9,298 nt of DNA from positions 1 to 9,298 of the forward strand of contig CANHAG010000029.1 in assembly GCA_947458525.1 (NCBI GenBank), in the 5' to 3' direction. Each line of letters begins with the position of its first letter. Within the stretch, counting starts at the first letter, position 1. Origin of the DNA: Rhodospirillaceae bacterium (GTDB lineage: Bacteria > Pseudomonadota > Alphaproteobacteria > Rickettsiales > UBA3002). This document shows positions 1 through 6,454 of this stretch, piece after piece. The notes under the pieces are model-generated. The model was not told the DNA's origin and did not search any database. It was given only the letters and a program-made list of their open reading frames with translations. A program made the translations under genes and the position numbers.

Positions 1-1
1 T

Positions 2-55
2 ACGCTAATGCCGAGCAAAAAAATTCCTGCGAAAAAAGCAAAAAATTCCAGTTAA
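2..55 (+). CDS. Possible 3' end of a convergent plus-strand gene (5' end beyond the window)
   Basis: Frame 2 on the plus strand is open from the left edge to a TAA at 53-55 and reads as a short, lysine-rich tail ending PAKKAKNSS. Such basic Lys/Ala/Ser tails are common at protein C-termini, and the gene would converge on the 60-residue gene with stop codons overlapping in TTAA. Only 17 codons are visible, so this may be chance; nothing can be said about function. Confidence 0.3.
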   Translation, partial: TLMPSKKIPAKKAKNSS

Positions 56-234
56 AGCAATTTCTGCTGAGCCAGAGATTCTGCCGTGTTGCGTAGCGCA
101 GACGAAGACGACTCCTCAATCAGCTTCTCAAATAACTGACGCGTGGCCAGATCAGGAAAGGTCACATCGTTCAGTTTTGAAAAACATTGCTTTGCGATAG
201 GTTCCGCCGGAATACCCTGCTGTAATTGCCCCAT
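52..234 (-). CDS. Small hypothetical protein, 60 residues
   Basis: I do not recognise this protein. It is soluble, probably mostly helical, with a run of four Ser after an acidic pair (EESSSS, 40-45) and a Gln/Leu-rich C-terminus; there is no signal peptide, membrane segment, zinc motif or obvious DNA-binding motif. It is judged real because a perfect AAGGAGG lies 4 nt before the ATG and no other frame on either strand explains this stretch. It lies after the putative terminator of the ATPase operon, so it needs its own promoter or read-through; I found no convincing -10/-35 pair in the short gap. Its GC content is lower than that of the operon. Its TAA stop lies in a TTAA that could also be the stop of a convergent gene. 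Confidence 0.6.
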   Translation of the reverse strand: MGQLQQGIPAEPIAKQCFSKLNDVTFPDLATRQLFEKLIEESSSSALRNTAESLAQQKLL

Positions 235-238
235 AACC

Positions 239-245
239 CCTCCTT
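239..245 (-). promoter_or_regulatory. Perfect Shine-Dalgarno sequence of the 60-residue gene
   Basis: AAGGAGG on the minus strand, 4 nt before the ATG at 234. It is the best match to the 16S anti-Shine-Dalgarno among those inspected in the window and is the main support for the small gene. Confidence 0.7.
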
Positions 246-276
246 CAATTCACTTCAGTCTAAAGGATAAAGGTTA

Positions 277-315
277 AAAAAACCTTAACGCCATCACGCC
301 GTTAGCGGGTTTTTT
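277..315 (-). terminator. Putative bidirectional Rho-independent terminator after atpA
   Basis: The stem pairs AAAAAACC (277-284) with GGTTTTTT (308-315) and TAACG (286-290) with CGTTA (300-304). There is a small internal loop (one base against three) and a 9-nt apical loop. On the minus strand the stem ends in a run of seven T, 16 nt after the atpA stop codon begins the gap, as expected for the end of the ATPase operon. The plus strand also ends in six T, so the element could work in both directions. The stem is only moderately GC-rich, so strength is uncertain. Confidence 0.6.
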
Positions 316-330
316 ACATCAGGGAAGATT

Positions 331-2220
331 TCACGCGGCGTGGGATTCTTCCGCCGGCTCTTCAAGTGTGGCCGAAGGTTTTGCCGCTTCGGCCTTGCTG
401 ACGATTTCCGCTTTCAGTGCGTCATATTCCTTGGAGGGAAAAGGAGAGTAGTTCAGATTTTTCAGCATTCCCGTCAGTTTGGTGAAAAATTCCTGCGCGG
501 ATTTACGGTCGGCAAAGTGATAATCGCGTTCAAGCAGCGAGGTCAGAAGATTAAAACTCTCCTTCTGCCGTTCGAGTGAAACAGACACATCCACCTTGTC
601 ATAGGCGTCCTGCTGCAGGTAGGTCATATCGAGCATCAGCGCTTTCTGGTAGGTGAGGTAATCTTCCATGCTCACCCCTTCCTCGCCGGTTACCTGCATC
701 ATACGGCCGATTTTATCGCCTTTTTGCAGTAATTCTTCCGCGCGTGTTACCTTCTTGTTCCAACCGGCTTCCATTTTTTCTTCAAACCAGCTGGCAAGCT
801 GATCGCGGTAGCGCGACCATGAAAGCAGTGGATCAATCGCCGGATAAAACCGCTTATAGGCGCGGTCATAGCTGAGGCCAAGGAAGGTCTTGACCGTGCC
901 GAGGGTGGATTGTGTCACCGGCTCCTCGAAATTTCCTCCGGCCGGTGAAACCGTGCCGATGAGTGTTAAACTCCCCGCGTCACCTTCTGGGGTTCTGATG
1001 ATACCCGCGCGCTCGTAAAGCCCGCGAATCGCACTATCAAGATAGGCGGGGAATCCCTCTTCGCCGGGGATTTCCTCCATTCGCCCTGAGGTTTCGCGCA
1101 TGGCCTGCGCCCAGCGCGAGGTGGAATCAGCAATCAGCAGCACATGGCACCCCATCTGCCGGTAATATTCTCCGAGTGTAATGCCGGTATAGATCGACGC
1201 CTCACGCGCCGCCACCGGCATGGAGGAGGTATTGCAGATGATGATGGTGCGATCCATGAGTGAGCCGCCAGTGCGCGGATCGCTCAGTTGCGGAAATTCA
1301 CGTATCGTCTCCACTACCTCGCCCGCACGCTCGCCGCAGGCCACGACAATCACAATATCCACATCTGAATAGCGCGAGATGAGGTTTTGCAAAATCGTCT
1401 TACCCGCGCCGAACGGGCCGGGAATACAGGCCGTGCCCCCGCGCGCAACGGGGAAAAACGTGTCAATCATCCGCAGTGTGGTGATAAGCGGGGTTTCCGG
1501 AAACTCACGCGCGGCGCGGCGTGTTTTCAGCAGTGCCTCTGGCAGCGCGCGCCGCACTGGCCAGCGCTGTTCGAGGGTGACGGGGAGGCTCTCGCCCTTC
1601 TCGTTTTTCAGCGTGGCGATGGTGGCATCTACCGCGACATTGCCCGTATCAATCCGTTCAATTTTCCACCGCCCTTCAAGCGCGAGTGGTGCAAGGATTT
1701 TATGGTTCACCCGCCCTTCTTCCACCGTACCCAGCACATCCCCCGCCTGTAAAATCTCCCCCGCTTTGCGGGTAGGGGTGAAATGCCATTTATGGGTGCG
1801 GTCAAGTGCCGGAAACTGCACGCCGCGCGGCAGCAGGTAATCGAAATCATCCGCCAGTTTTTTGAGGGGATTCTGCAGCCCGTCATAAACCATGCCAAGC
1901 AGCCCCGGCCCGAGCGTGACTGAGAGCTGCTCGCCTGATTGAATGACGGGGTCGCCGATGCCGATGCCCGAGGTAGGCTCGAACACCTGCGCCTCTGCCG
2001 TGTCGCCGCGCACCCGCAGCACTTCGCCCATGATGCGTTCCTGCCGCCCATCTTTGGTGGGGGGCGGGAGGATATAGATCACCTCATTCTTGATAAGTTT
2101 TCCGGGTTTTCCGTCTGCCCCCTTTATACTGCGGATGCGCACCAGCGCGTCCTGCACGCCGATGATGCGGGCGGTAGCTTCGGGCGCGGCTTGCTTTGGT
2201 TCAGTGGCGGGTCTGGTCAT
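331..2220 (-). CDS. atpA: V/A-type ATPase subunit A (catalytic ATP-hydrolysing head subunit)
   Basis: A 629-residue catalytic subunit. Visible parts are the N-terminal beta barrel (ARIIGVQDALVRIR, 17-30), the V/A-type-specific non-homologous insertion (about 100-210, with GLQNPLKKL), Walker A GPFGAGKT (268-275), GERAGE with the expected catalytic Glu (296-301), Walker B and following segment HVLLIADSTSRWAQAMRE (359-376), EEIPGEEGFPAYL (382-394), and the ATPase alpha/beta signature PAIDPLLSWS (460-469). All key residues are intact, so an active ATPase is expected. The frame extends to an ATG at 2298, but those 26 residues are unlike the family and lie inside the preceding gene; ATG at 2220 has a perfect AAGGAG 6 nt upstream and is used. 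It overlaps the DUF2764 gene by 20 nt. It is the last gene before a putative terminator. The C-terminal ~25 residues are an Ala/Glu/Pro-rich tail. Confidence 0.97.
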   Translation of the reverse strand: MTRPATEPKQAAPEATARIIGVQDALVRIRSIKGADGKPGKLIKNEVIYILPPPTKDGRQERIMGEVLRVRGDTAEAQVFEPTSGIGIGDPVIQSGEQLSVTLGPGLLGMVYDGLQNPLKKLADDFDYLLPRGVQFPALDRTHKWHFTPTRKAGEILQAGDVLGTVEEGRVNHKILAPLALEGRWKIERIDTGNVAVDATIATLKNEKGESLPVTLEQRWPVRRALPEALLKTRRAAREFPETPLITTLRMIDTFFPVARGGTACIPGPFGAGKTILQNLISRYSDVDIVIVVACGERAGEVVETIREFPQLSDPRTGGSLMDRTIIICNTSSMPVAAREASIYTGITLGEYYRQMGCHVLLIADSTSRWAQAMRETSGRMEEIPGEEGFPAYLDSAIRGLYERAGIIRTPEGDAGSLTLIGTVSPAGGNFEEPVTQSTLGTVKTFLGLSYDRAYKRFYPAIDPLLSWSRYRDQLASWFEEKMEAGWNKKVTRAEELLQKGDKIGRMMQVTGEEGVSMEDYLTYQKALMLDMTYLQQDAYDKVDVSVSLERQKESFNLLTSLLERDYHFADRKSAQEFFTKLTGMLKNLNYSPFPSKEYDALKAEIVSKAEAAKPSATLEEPAEESHAA

Positions 2221-2905
2221 TGAACACTCCTTCTGGTAGTGTTTTAAGTGCGTGATCAAGCAAAGTGGAAAACTGGGTTTTTGCGGCTTCAGGTTCATAC
2301 CGCACCCAGCGTTCGACGAGATCCCAGCGCAGGGCGTAAATCACCACGGCTTCAAAATCGAACGTATGATGCAGCAGATGCTGTGGCAGCCGCCGCCACA
2401 GCCAGTCGAGCACGAGTTTTTCTACCGCGTAATAATTGCCAGCCCGGATCTGCCGGTCGGTTTCAATCACCCATGGGTACTGCCCGGCAAGCCCCATGCC
2501 CGGCTCCTGCCAGTGGCGGGCGATGCGGCCGGTGATATTGCCGAAATAAAGCCGCGCGGATTCGGCTTCACTGGGCGCTGCTTCTCCTGCCGCACGGCGG
2601 CGCTGGGCGGCAAGAATACTGCGTACCTCCATGCGCTCAATGATTATCTCGCGCAAGGTTTCAGAATCAATATCTGCAAGCAGGCGCAACACGTCAGTGC
2701 GGTATCTTTCCTCGGTGCGTTCCGGCCCGAGCCGCCTCCAGGCGAGAATATCTGCAATACGGGTGAAAAGCGCCCCGTCTTCGGGCGAGAGCATCGTCAG
2801 CCGCTTGCGAAAGGCCTGCCGCGACAGGGGCGTAAATTTTGCCTGAAACAGCGAGTCCTGCCCGGGCAGGCTTGCAAGCAAAGTATAATAGCTGCCGCCG
2901 TTCAT
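2201..2905 (-). CDS. DUF2764-like V-ATPase-associated protein (possible C/d-subunit equivalent)
   Basis: A 234-residue soluble, helix-rich protein between subunits E and A. The N-terminus MNGGSYYTLLASLPG resembles the short Y-x-L-x-x-SLP opening of the DUF2764 proteins encoded at the same place (between atpE and atpA) in chlamydial and spirochaete V-ATPase operons. Those operons have no obvious subunit C gene, so this protein may serve as the collar or stalk connector; that role is inference. No catalytic motif or membrane segment is visible. It contains many Arg and Glu residues and a Trp/Tyr-rich stretch (NYYAVEKLVLDWLWRRLP, 157-174). The frame extends upstream to 2959, but ATG at 2905 gives the family-like N-terminus and lies one base after the atpE stop with an AGG upstream; ATG at 2923 is an alternative. 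The last 20 nt overlap atpA in another frame. Confidence 0.75.
   Translation of the reverse strand: MNGGSYYTLLASLPGQDSLFQAKFTPLSRQAFRKRLTMLSPEDGALFTRIADILAWRRLGPERTEERYRTDVLRLLADIDSETLREIIIERMEVRSILAAQRRRAAGEAAPSEAESARLYFGNITGRIARHWQEPGMGLAGQYPWVIETDRQIRAGNYYAVEKLVLDWLWRRLPQHLLHHTFDFEAVVIYALRWDLVERWVRYEPEAAKTQFSTLLDHALKTLPEGVFNDQTRH
2227..2232 (-). promoter_or_regulatory. Ribosome binding site fixing the atpA start
   Basis: AAGGAG on the minus strand lies 6 nt before the ATG at 2220 and inside the end of the DUF2764 gene. It decides in favour of the shorter subunit A reading frame over the in-frame ATG at 2298. Confidence 0.8.
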
Positions 2906-2906
2906 A

Positions 2907-3590
2907 TCAGCCTGCCGAACCATCAAGCAGCGCCTTAAAGCGCGGTTGCAGATGGGCAAGAATCGCCTCCGCCAGCGCTTCCGTAGTCAGGTGCAGCTGT
3001 AACTTACCCTCACGCGCTTCGATGAAAAGGCTGTTCGATTCCTCTGCACTTTCATGCAGCACCACGCGCTCTTTTGCCATGCGTCTGGCGATGGACTGCA
3101 CTTTGGAAAGAAGCGGGTCGCTCTTATCAATCACGCCCGGCGGCAGGGTCACATGCACTGTTTCATCGTCGCTCAGGCCAAGATCCTGAATCGTCGCACC
3201 CGCCACAAGAAACAGCAGATTGCGGATGGTATTTGCATCCTCCATCGCATCACCGACCATGCGTTTCACATCTTCTGCGAAGCGGGCACTGAGGCGCTGA
3301 TGAAACGCAAGCAGTGTGTCGCGGTAAGCAAGCTGCACCGCTTCCTCGGCAGATTTTTTCTCACGCTTAATCCGGTCTACCGCTTCATTGATTTTATGCG
3401 CCGCTTCACGCTCAGCCTCTGCCAGCATGGCGGCGGCTTTGGCTTCGGCCTCGGCGAGGATTTTTTTCGCCTGCTCGCGCCCGGCATTCACCCCGTCTTC
3501 GCGCAGTTTCGTGACAAGCTCAGCCACCCCTTGCGATTTCGGTGCGGGCGCGACGTGAGAGGCCTCAGCAGGCTTCGTTGCGCTTGCCAT
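2907..3590 (-). CDS. atpE: V/A-type ATPase subunit E (peripheral stalk)
   Basis: A 227-residue soluble subunit of the peripheral stalk linking the head to subunit I. The first ~22 residues are Ala/Pro/Lys-rich and probably disordered. Residues ~23-90 form a long charged alpha helix (KKILAEAEAKAAAMLAEAE at 42-60, then alternating basic and acidic residues), as expected for the E coiled coil. The rest is a mixed globular domain with FLVAGATIQDLGLS (127-140), VHVTLPPGVIDKSDPLLSKV (144-163) and a C-terminal helix that fits the head-binding end. Sequence similarity in this family is weak, so the call rests on the coiled-coil layout, length and operon position. It starts 1 nt after the atpK stop (TAA-C-ATG) and stops 1 nt before the DUF2764 gene (TGA-T-ATG). 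No separate partner stalk subunit (G/H) gene is present in the window. Confidence 0.88.
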   Translation of the reverse strand: MASATKPAEASHVAPAPKSQGVAELVTKLREDGVNAGREQAKKILAEAEAKAAAMLAEAEREAAHKINEAVDRIKREKKSAEEAVQLAYRDTLLAFHQRLSARFAEDVKRMVGDAMEDANTIRNLLFLVAGATIQDLGLSDDETVHVTLPPGVIDKSDPLLSKVQSIARRMAKERVVLHESAEESNSLFIEAREGKLQLHLTTEALAEAILAHLQPRFKALLDGSAG

Positions 3591-3591
3591 G

Positions 3592-4041
3592 TTAGCCCCC
3601 CGTCACCTGATTTATCAGCACGATGGCAAATACGAGCACGAACACAGCAAAGCCTTCAACAATCGCCGCCGGGGCAATGGAGATACCGAAAATTTCCGGC
3701 TTGGCTTTGGCGGCCTGAATCGCCGCCGCGCAGCAGCGCCCCTGATAGAACCCGGCAGTCAGCTGGGCGATGCCGGCAAACAGGCCGATCATGAAAATTG
3801 CGCCTGCATTTTCCGGCGTCAGCGGCACGTTGAGCGAGAACATGATCACAATACCGTAAATTACCTGCGAGGAGGGAATCACCGAAAGCCCGATGAATTT
3901 ACCATAGCCGCCCTCGCTATCGACCATCGCGCCAATGGCGGCCTGACCCGCAATCGCGCAGCCAATGACCGAGCCGATGGCGCTGAGCGCCATGGCCGCG
4001 AACATGCCTCCGTAACCAAGGAGTGATACCAGATCCATCAT
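3592..4041 (-). CDS. atpK: V/A-type ATPase subunit K (proteolipid ring, c-subunit homologue)
   Basis: A 149-residue, four-helix membrane proteolipid (two fused hairpins) that forms the rotating ion-carrying ring. Hydrophobic segments are near 8-33, 48-70, 80-107 and 118-145. The second hairpin has the essential carboxylate E129 in APAAIVEGFAVF; the first hairpin has Q59 at the equivalent place in VIPSSQVIYG, so there is one ion site per 16-kDa subunit. Compared with Enterococcus hirae NtpK, whose Na+ ligands are L61 (backbone), T64, Q65, Q110 and E139, this protein has I55, S58, Q59, Q100 and E129; Q100-to-E129 spacing is identical (29). Y62 also corresponds to a conserved Tyr. This predicts Na+ coupling (inference). 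It starts within ATGA of atpI with AGAGG upstream; atpE begins 1 nt after its TAA. A second ATG directly follows the first. Confidence 0.96.
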   Translation of the reverse strand: MMDLVSLLGYGGMFAAMALSAIGSVIGCAIAGQAAIGAMVDSEGGYGKFIGLSVIPSSQVIYGIVIMFSLNVPLTPENAGAIFMIGLFAGIAQLTAGFYQGRCCAAAIQAAKAKPEIFGISIAPAAIVEGFAVFVLVFAIVLINQVTGG

Positions 4042-5822
4042 GACAGCCTCTCTTTCCGGTGAAGCGGAGCAAAGGGGCGTCCTTCTGCCCCGAGGCTCCA
4101 GTTGAAAAATTCGATATAGTTAAGCCGCAGACCATGCACTACCCCGCCCATTAAAGCGAGGGTCAGATTAAGCCCATGCCCGACGAGTAGCACGATGAGC
4201 GCGAAGATCAAGCCAATGCCCGGCTGGCTTTCATGAATGCTTGCCGCAAGATCGTTAAAGGTCATGGCCAGCGATGCGCCCGCCAGACCCAGCGCAAACA
4301 GGCGCATATAGCTCATCACATCGCCAAAAAGCTTGGTAATGCCGGTTAGCGACAAAAACCCATCCGCCATGCGCTGCAGCAGGGTTTTCAAGCCCGTCAC
4401 CTTACGGGCGCTCCCGCCGTAACCCACAAGCAGGGCGGCGGCGGCGAATAGCGCGTAAGCGAGGGTCGCAAGCGCCTCACCCCCCTGCCATAGAACAAGC
4501 GCGCCCATCATCCCCACCATCCAGCCCAGTGCAGCGATGCGGCGCGGGCGCGGGGCAGAGGAACATAGCATCATCCCATGTGCAATCAGCAGGTGCGCGC
4601 AGCCCACCAGAATCGAAATCACCAGCATGGTATTCACATCCCGCGGATCAAGAATGGCGACCGCAGCAAGCATACTTCCCGGCGGTGGCGCCATGCCGAA
4701 ATAACTGCCGCAGGCCATGCCGTAAATCAGCGAAACCGCCACCAGCAGCACCAGAAGCGGGCGCATGGGGGCAAGCGAGGCTTTGCGCGAAAGTTTCTTC
4801 CACCCGAGCATAAGCGCAAGAATAAGCAGCAGCGCATAGCCCGCATCCGCCATAATCATGGCGAAAAAGCAGGGGAAGGAGAAAAACAGCACGCGGGAAG
4901 GATCCACCGTGCGGTAGCCGGGGGTCTGGTAAAACGCCACCAGTGCCTCGCCCCCCGCATAGGCCGGCGGGTTGGCAAGCAGGGTCGGTACCGTGTCCTG
5001 TTCCTCAGGCTCGGTAAATTCAATCGCCAGCCCGTTTGCTTCTGCAAATTTTGCCAGTGAATCTGCGGCCGAGGCGGGCGCCCAGCCCTCCAGCCAGAAG
5101 AACCTGTCCTCATCCTGCATTTGTCTTAAGGCGTGTTTGCGCGCCTGTTTATCCTGAAATTTCACCTGATGCGTACGCAAGAGGCCACGGTAGCGCGTCA
5201 GCCGCGTGCGCGTATCACGCAAAGTGTCGCGCTCAATTTCTGCCGCTTCACGCGCGCGCGCAAGTCGGTGAAGTGACTCTCCAAGCAAAATAGCGGGATA
5301 GGGCAGAAGCGCCGCCGCTGGCGCCTCTTTGGCGACGACAACGACGCGCGCCTCTTTTCCGTCCCGCCCCAGCTCCTGATAAATCAATTCCGGCGGAAGT
5401 GTTTCCACCACTTTCAGTGGCAGGTGATAGCCCCAGAGCCGGTAGCCGCCGAGCGCGACTGTTTCCGCATCTGAGATTTCACCAAAAGGCGTAAGGGTAG
5501 TGATTTTTTCTTCTAGCGCATCAATCTGATCGCTCACCTCGCGCAGCCGGTCGCGGGTGGTGAGTATTTCTTCAACCAGCGCTTCCACATCCACATCCTC
5601 AGTAAAGCGGGCGATGGGGCGTTTGGGGTGGGCATTTTCAAGATAGCGCAGGGCTTTGATGCCACGGGCAACGAGATCCGGCGGTGAGGTATCAGGAATC
5701 GCAGGCGCGCCCTCGCGGGTGATGATTTCCACCATCCCCAGCTCCTGCAAGCCCAGCACGGCTGCACCTTTGTCGCGCCAGCGGCCATAAAGGGTCATTT
5801 TCTGCATGGGGGCGATAGTCAT
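4038..5822 (-). CDS. atpI: V/A-type ATPase subunit I (membrane stator, a-subunit homologue)
   Basis: A 594-residue protein with a cytoplasmic N-terminal half and a multi-pass membrane C-terminal half; it anchors the stator and supplies the ion half-channels facing the proteolipid ring. The N-terminus (MTIAPMQKMTLYGRW, then LQELGMVEI at 25-33) is typical. Helical/coiled segments lie near 80-110 and 185-240. Hydrophobic segments lie near 311-340, 355-377, 386-417, 430-450, 452-468, 497-522 and 536-562. The key motif GDVMSYMRLFALGLAG (500-515) carries the conserved Arg, here R507, needed for ion transfer. HGLRLNYIEFFNWS (563-576) near the C-terminus is also characteristic. The start shares ATGA with the end of atpD, with AAGG 9 nt upstream; the stop shares ATGA with the atpK start. 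The size is compact for the family but complete. Confidence 0.96.
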   Translation of the reverse strand: MTIAPMQKMTLYGRWRDKGAAVLGLQELGMVEIITREGAPAIPDTSPPDLVARGIKALRYLENAHPKRPIARFTEDVDVEALVEEILTTRDRLREVSDQIDALEEKITTLTPFGEISDAETVALGGYRLWGYHLPLKVVETLPPELIYQELGRDGKEARVVVVAKEAPAAALLPYPAILLGESLHRLARAREAAEIERDTLRDTRTRLTRYRGLLRTHQVKFQDKQARKHALRQMQDEDRFFWLEGWAPASAADSLAKFAEANGLAIEFTEPEEQDTVPTLLANPPAYAGGEALVAFYQTPGYRTVDPSRVLFFSFPCFFAMIMADAGYALLLILALMLGWKKLSRKASLAPMRPLLVLLVAVSLIYGMACGSYFGMAPPPGSMLAAVAILDPRDVNTMLVISILVGCAHLLIAHGMMLCSSAPRPRRIAALGWMVGMMGALVLWQGGEALATLAYALFAAAALLVGYGGSARKVTGLKTLLQRMADGFLSLTGITKLFGDVMSYMRLFALGLAGASLAMTFNDLAASIHESQPGIGLIFALIVLLVGHGLNLTLALMGGVVHGLRLNYIEFFNWSLGAEGRPFAPLHRKERLS

Positions 5823-6454
5823 GCCGCCACCTTGGCAGCTTGTGCCGCCTGCGCCGCACTGGCGGCGGATTGTTTTTTCTTGGCGAGCTTGGAACGCACC
5901 ACCCCCGCACGCTCATTATCGGCCAGAAAAATCCCAATGCGGCGGATATTACTTTTCGCCTCCGGAATCAGCACATGTTCAAACAGATTCACGCGTTGGG
6001 TCACCCGCGTGACGGACTGGGCGAGTTTTTCCATCCGCTGGTCGCTGATGCGACGCTTGACCTCAAGCTCCAGCCGTTCGCGCATCACGGCCACATAACC
6101 ATCCACCCAGTGCGGCACCACGAAATAAGAATACGGCGTCACCTCCACCGCAAAATTTTTCAGCACCGGCAGCCGCACGCCTACAATGTTTTCTTCTCCC
6201 ACCTCGCACGTCTTCACCCGCACCAGTTCTTCCAGCGGAATCGGGCTATAGGCCAGCATGGGCAGGGTTTCCGTCACTTTTGCCTCACAGGCGCCAATGG
6301 CGGCGATGAGTTCCGCATGGGCGCGTTCTTCTCTGGTTTTTTCGGCCATGAGTTGGCGGCGCTTAAGATCAAGCGCTGGTAGGGATTGCCGGTAGAGCTT
6401 AAGCTGCCCCTTGACCTGGCTGAGCGTTGATTTGTTAAGCCGCAGCTTTGACAT
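5819..6454 (-). CDS. atpD: V/A-type ATPase subunit D (central rotor shaft)
   Basis: A 211-residue coiled-coil subunit that forms the central shaft rotating inside the A3B3 head. The N-terminal helix begins MSKLRLNKSTLSQVKGQLK, like other D subunits (basic, with NK/NP-T-L/R spacing). The C-terminal helix carries the family hallmark RVTQRVNLFEHVLIP (150-164) followed by SNIRRIGIFLADNERAGVVR (168-187). The frame extends upstream to an ATG at 6502, but those 16 extra residues are very basic and read out of frame inside the atpB coding sequence, whereas the ATG at 6454 gives the family N-terminus and has CAGG/AAGG upstream, so 6454 is used. It overlaps atpB by 20 nt and atpI by 4 nt (ATGA). The final ~20 residues are an Ala/Gln/Lys-rich tail, probably disordered. 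Confidence 0.95.
   Translation of the reverse strand: MSKLRLNKSTLSQVKGQLKLYRQSLPALDLKRRQLMAEKTREERAHAELIAAIGACEAKVTETLPMLAYSPIPLEELVRVKTCEVGEENIVGVRLPVLKNFAVEVTPYSYFVVPHWVDGYVAVMRERLELEVKRRISDQRMEKLAQSVTRVTQRVNLFEHVLIPEAKSNIRRIGIFLADNERAGVVRSKLAKKKQSAASAAQAAQAAKVAA

Noticed and set aside
15..49. Direct repeat GCAAAAAA(A)TTCC at 15-27 and 38-49
   Set aside because: Only two copies, dominated by A-runs that also read as Lys codons of a possible gene tail; probably low complexity rather than a binding site or CRISPR-like repeat.
270..286. Small palindrome AAGGTT-AAAAA-AACCTT as an operator
   Set aside because: It overlaps the base of the terminator stem, has only 6 A/T-rich base pairs, and no promoter was seen beside it.
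2221..2298. Upstream extension of subunit A (26 more residues)
   Set aside because: It lies inside the DUF2764 gene, is unlike the family N-terminus, and the ATG at 2220 has a perfect AAGGAG.
2252..2938. Plus-strand open frame of 228 codons opposite the DUF2764 gene
   Set aside because: Antisense to a gene fixed by its operon position and overlaps; no domain or convincing ribosome site recognised.
2906..2959. Upstream extension of the DUF2764 protein
   Set aside because: It overlaps the end of atpE, and the family-like N-terminus begins at the ATG at 2905, one base after the atpE stop.
3054..3794. Plus-strand open frame of 246 codons opposite subunits E and K
   Set aside because: Antisense shadow of two recognised genes, with skewed His/Arg/Cys composition and no recognisable domain.
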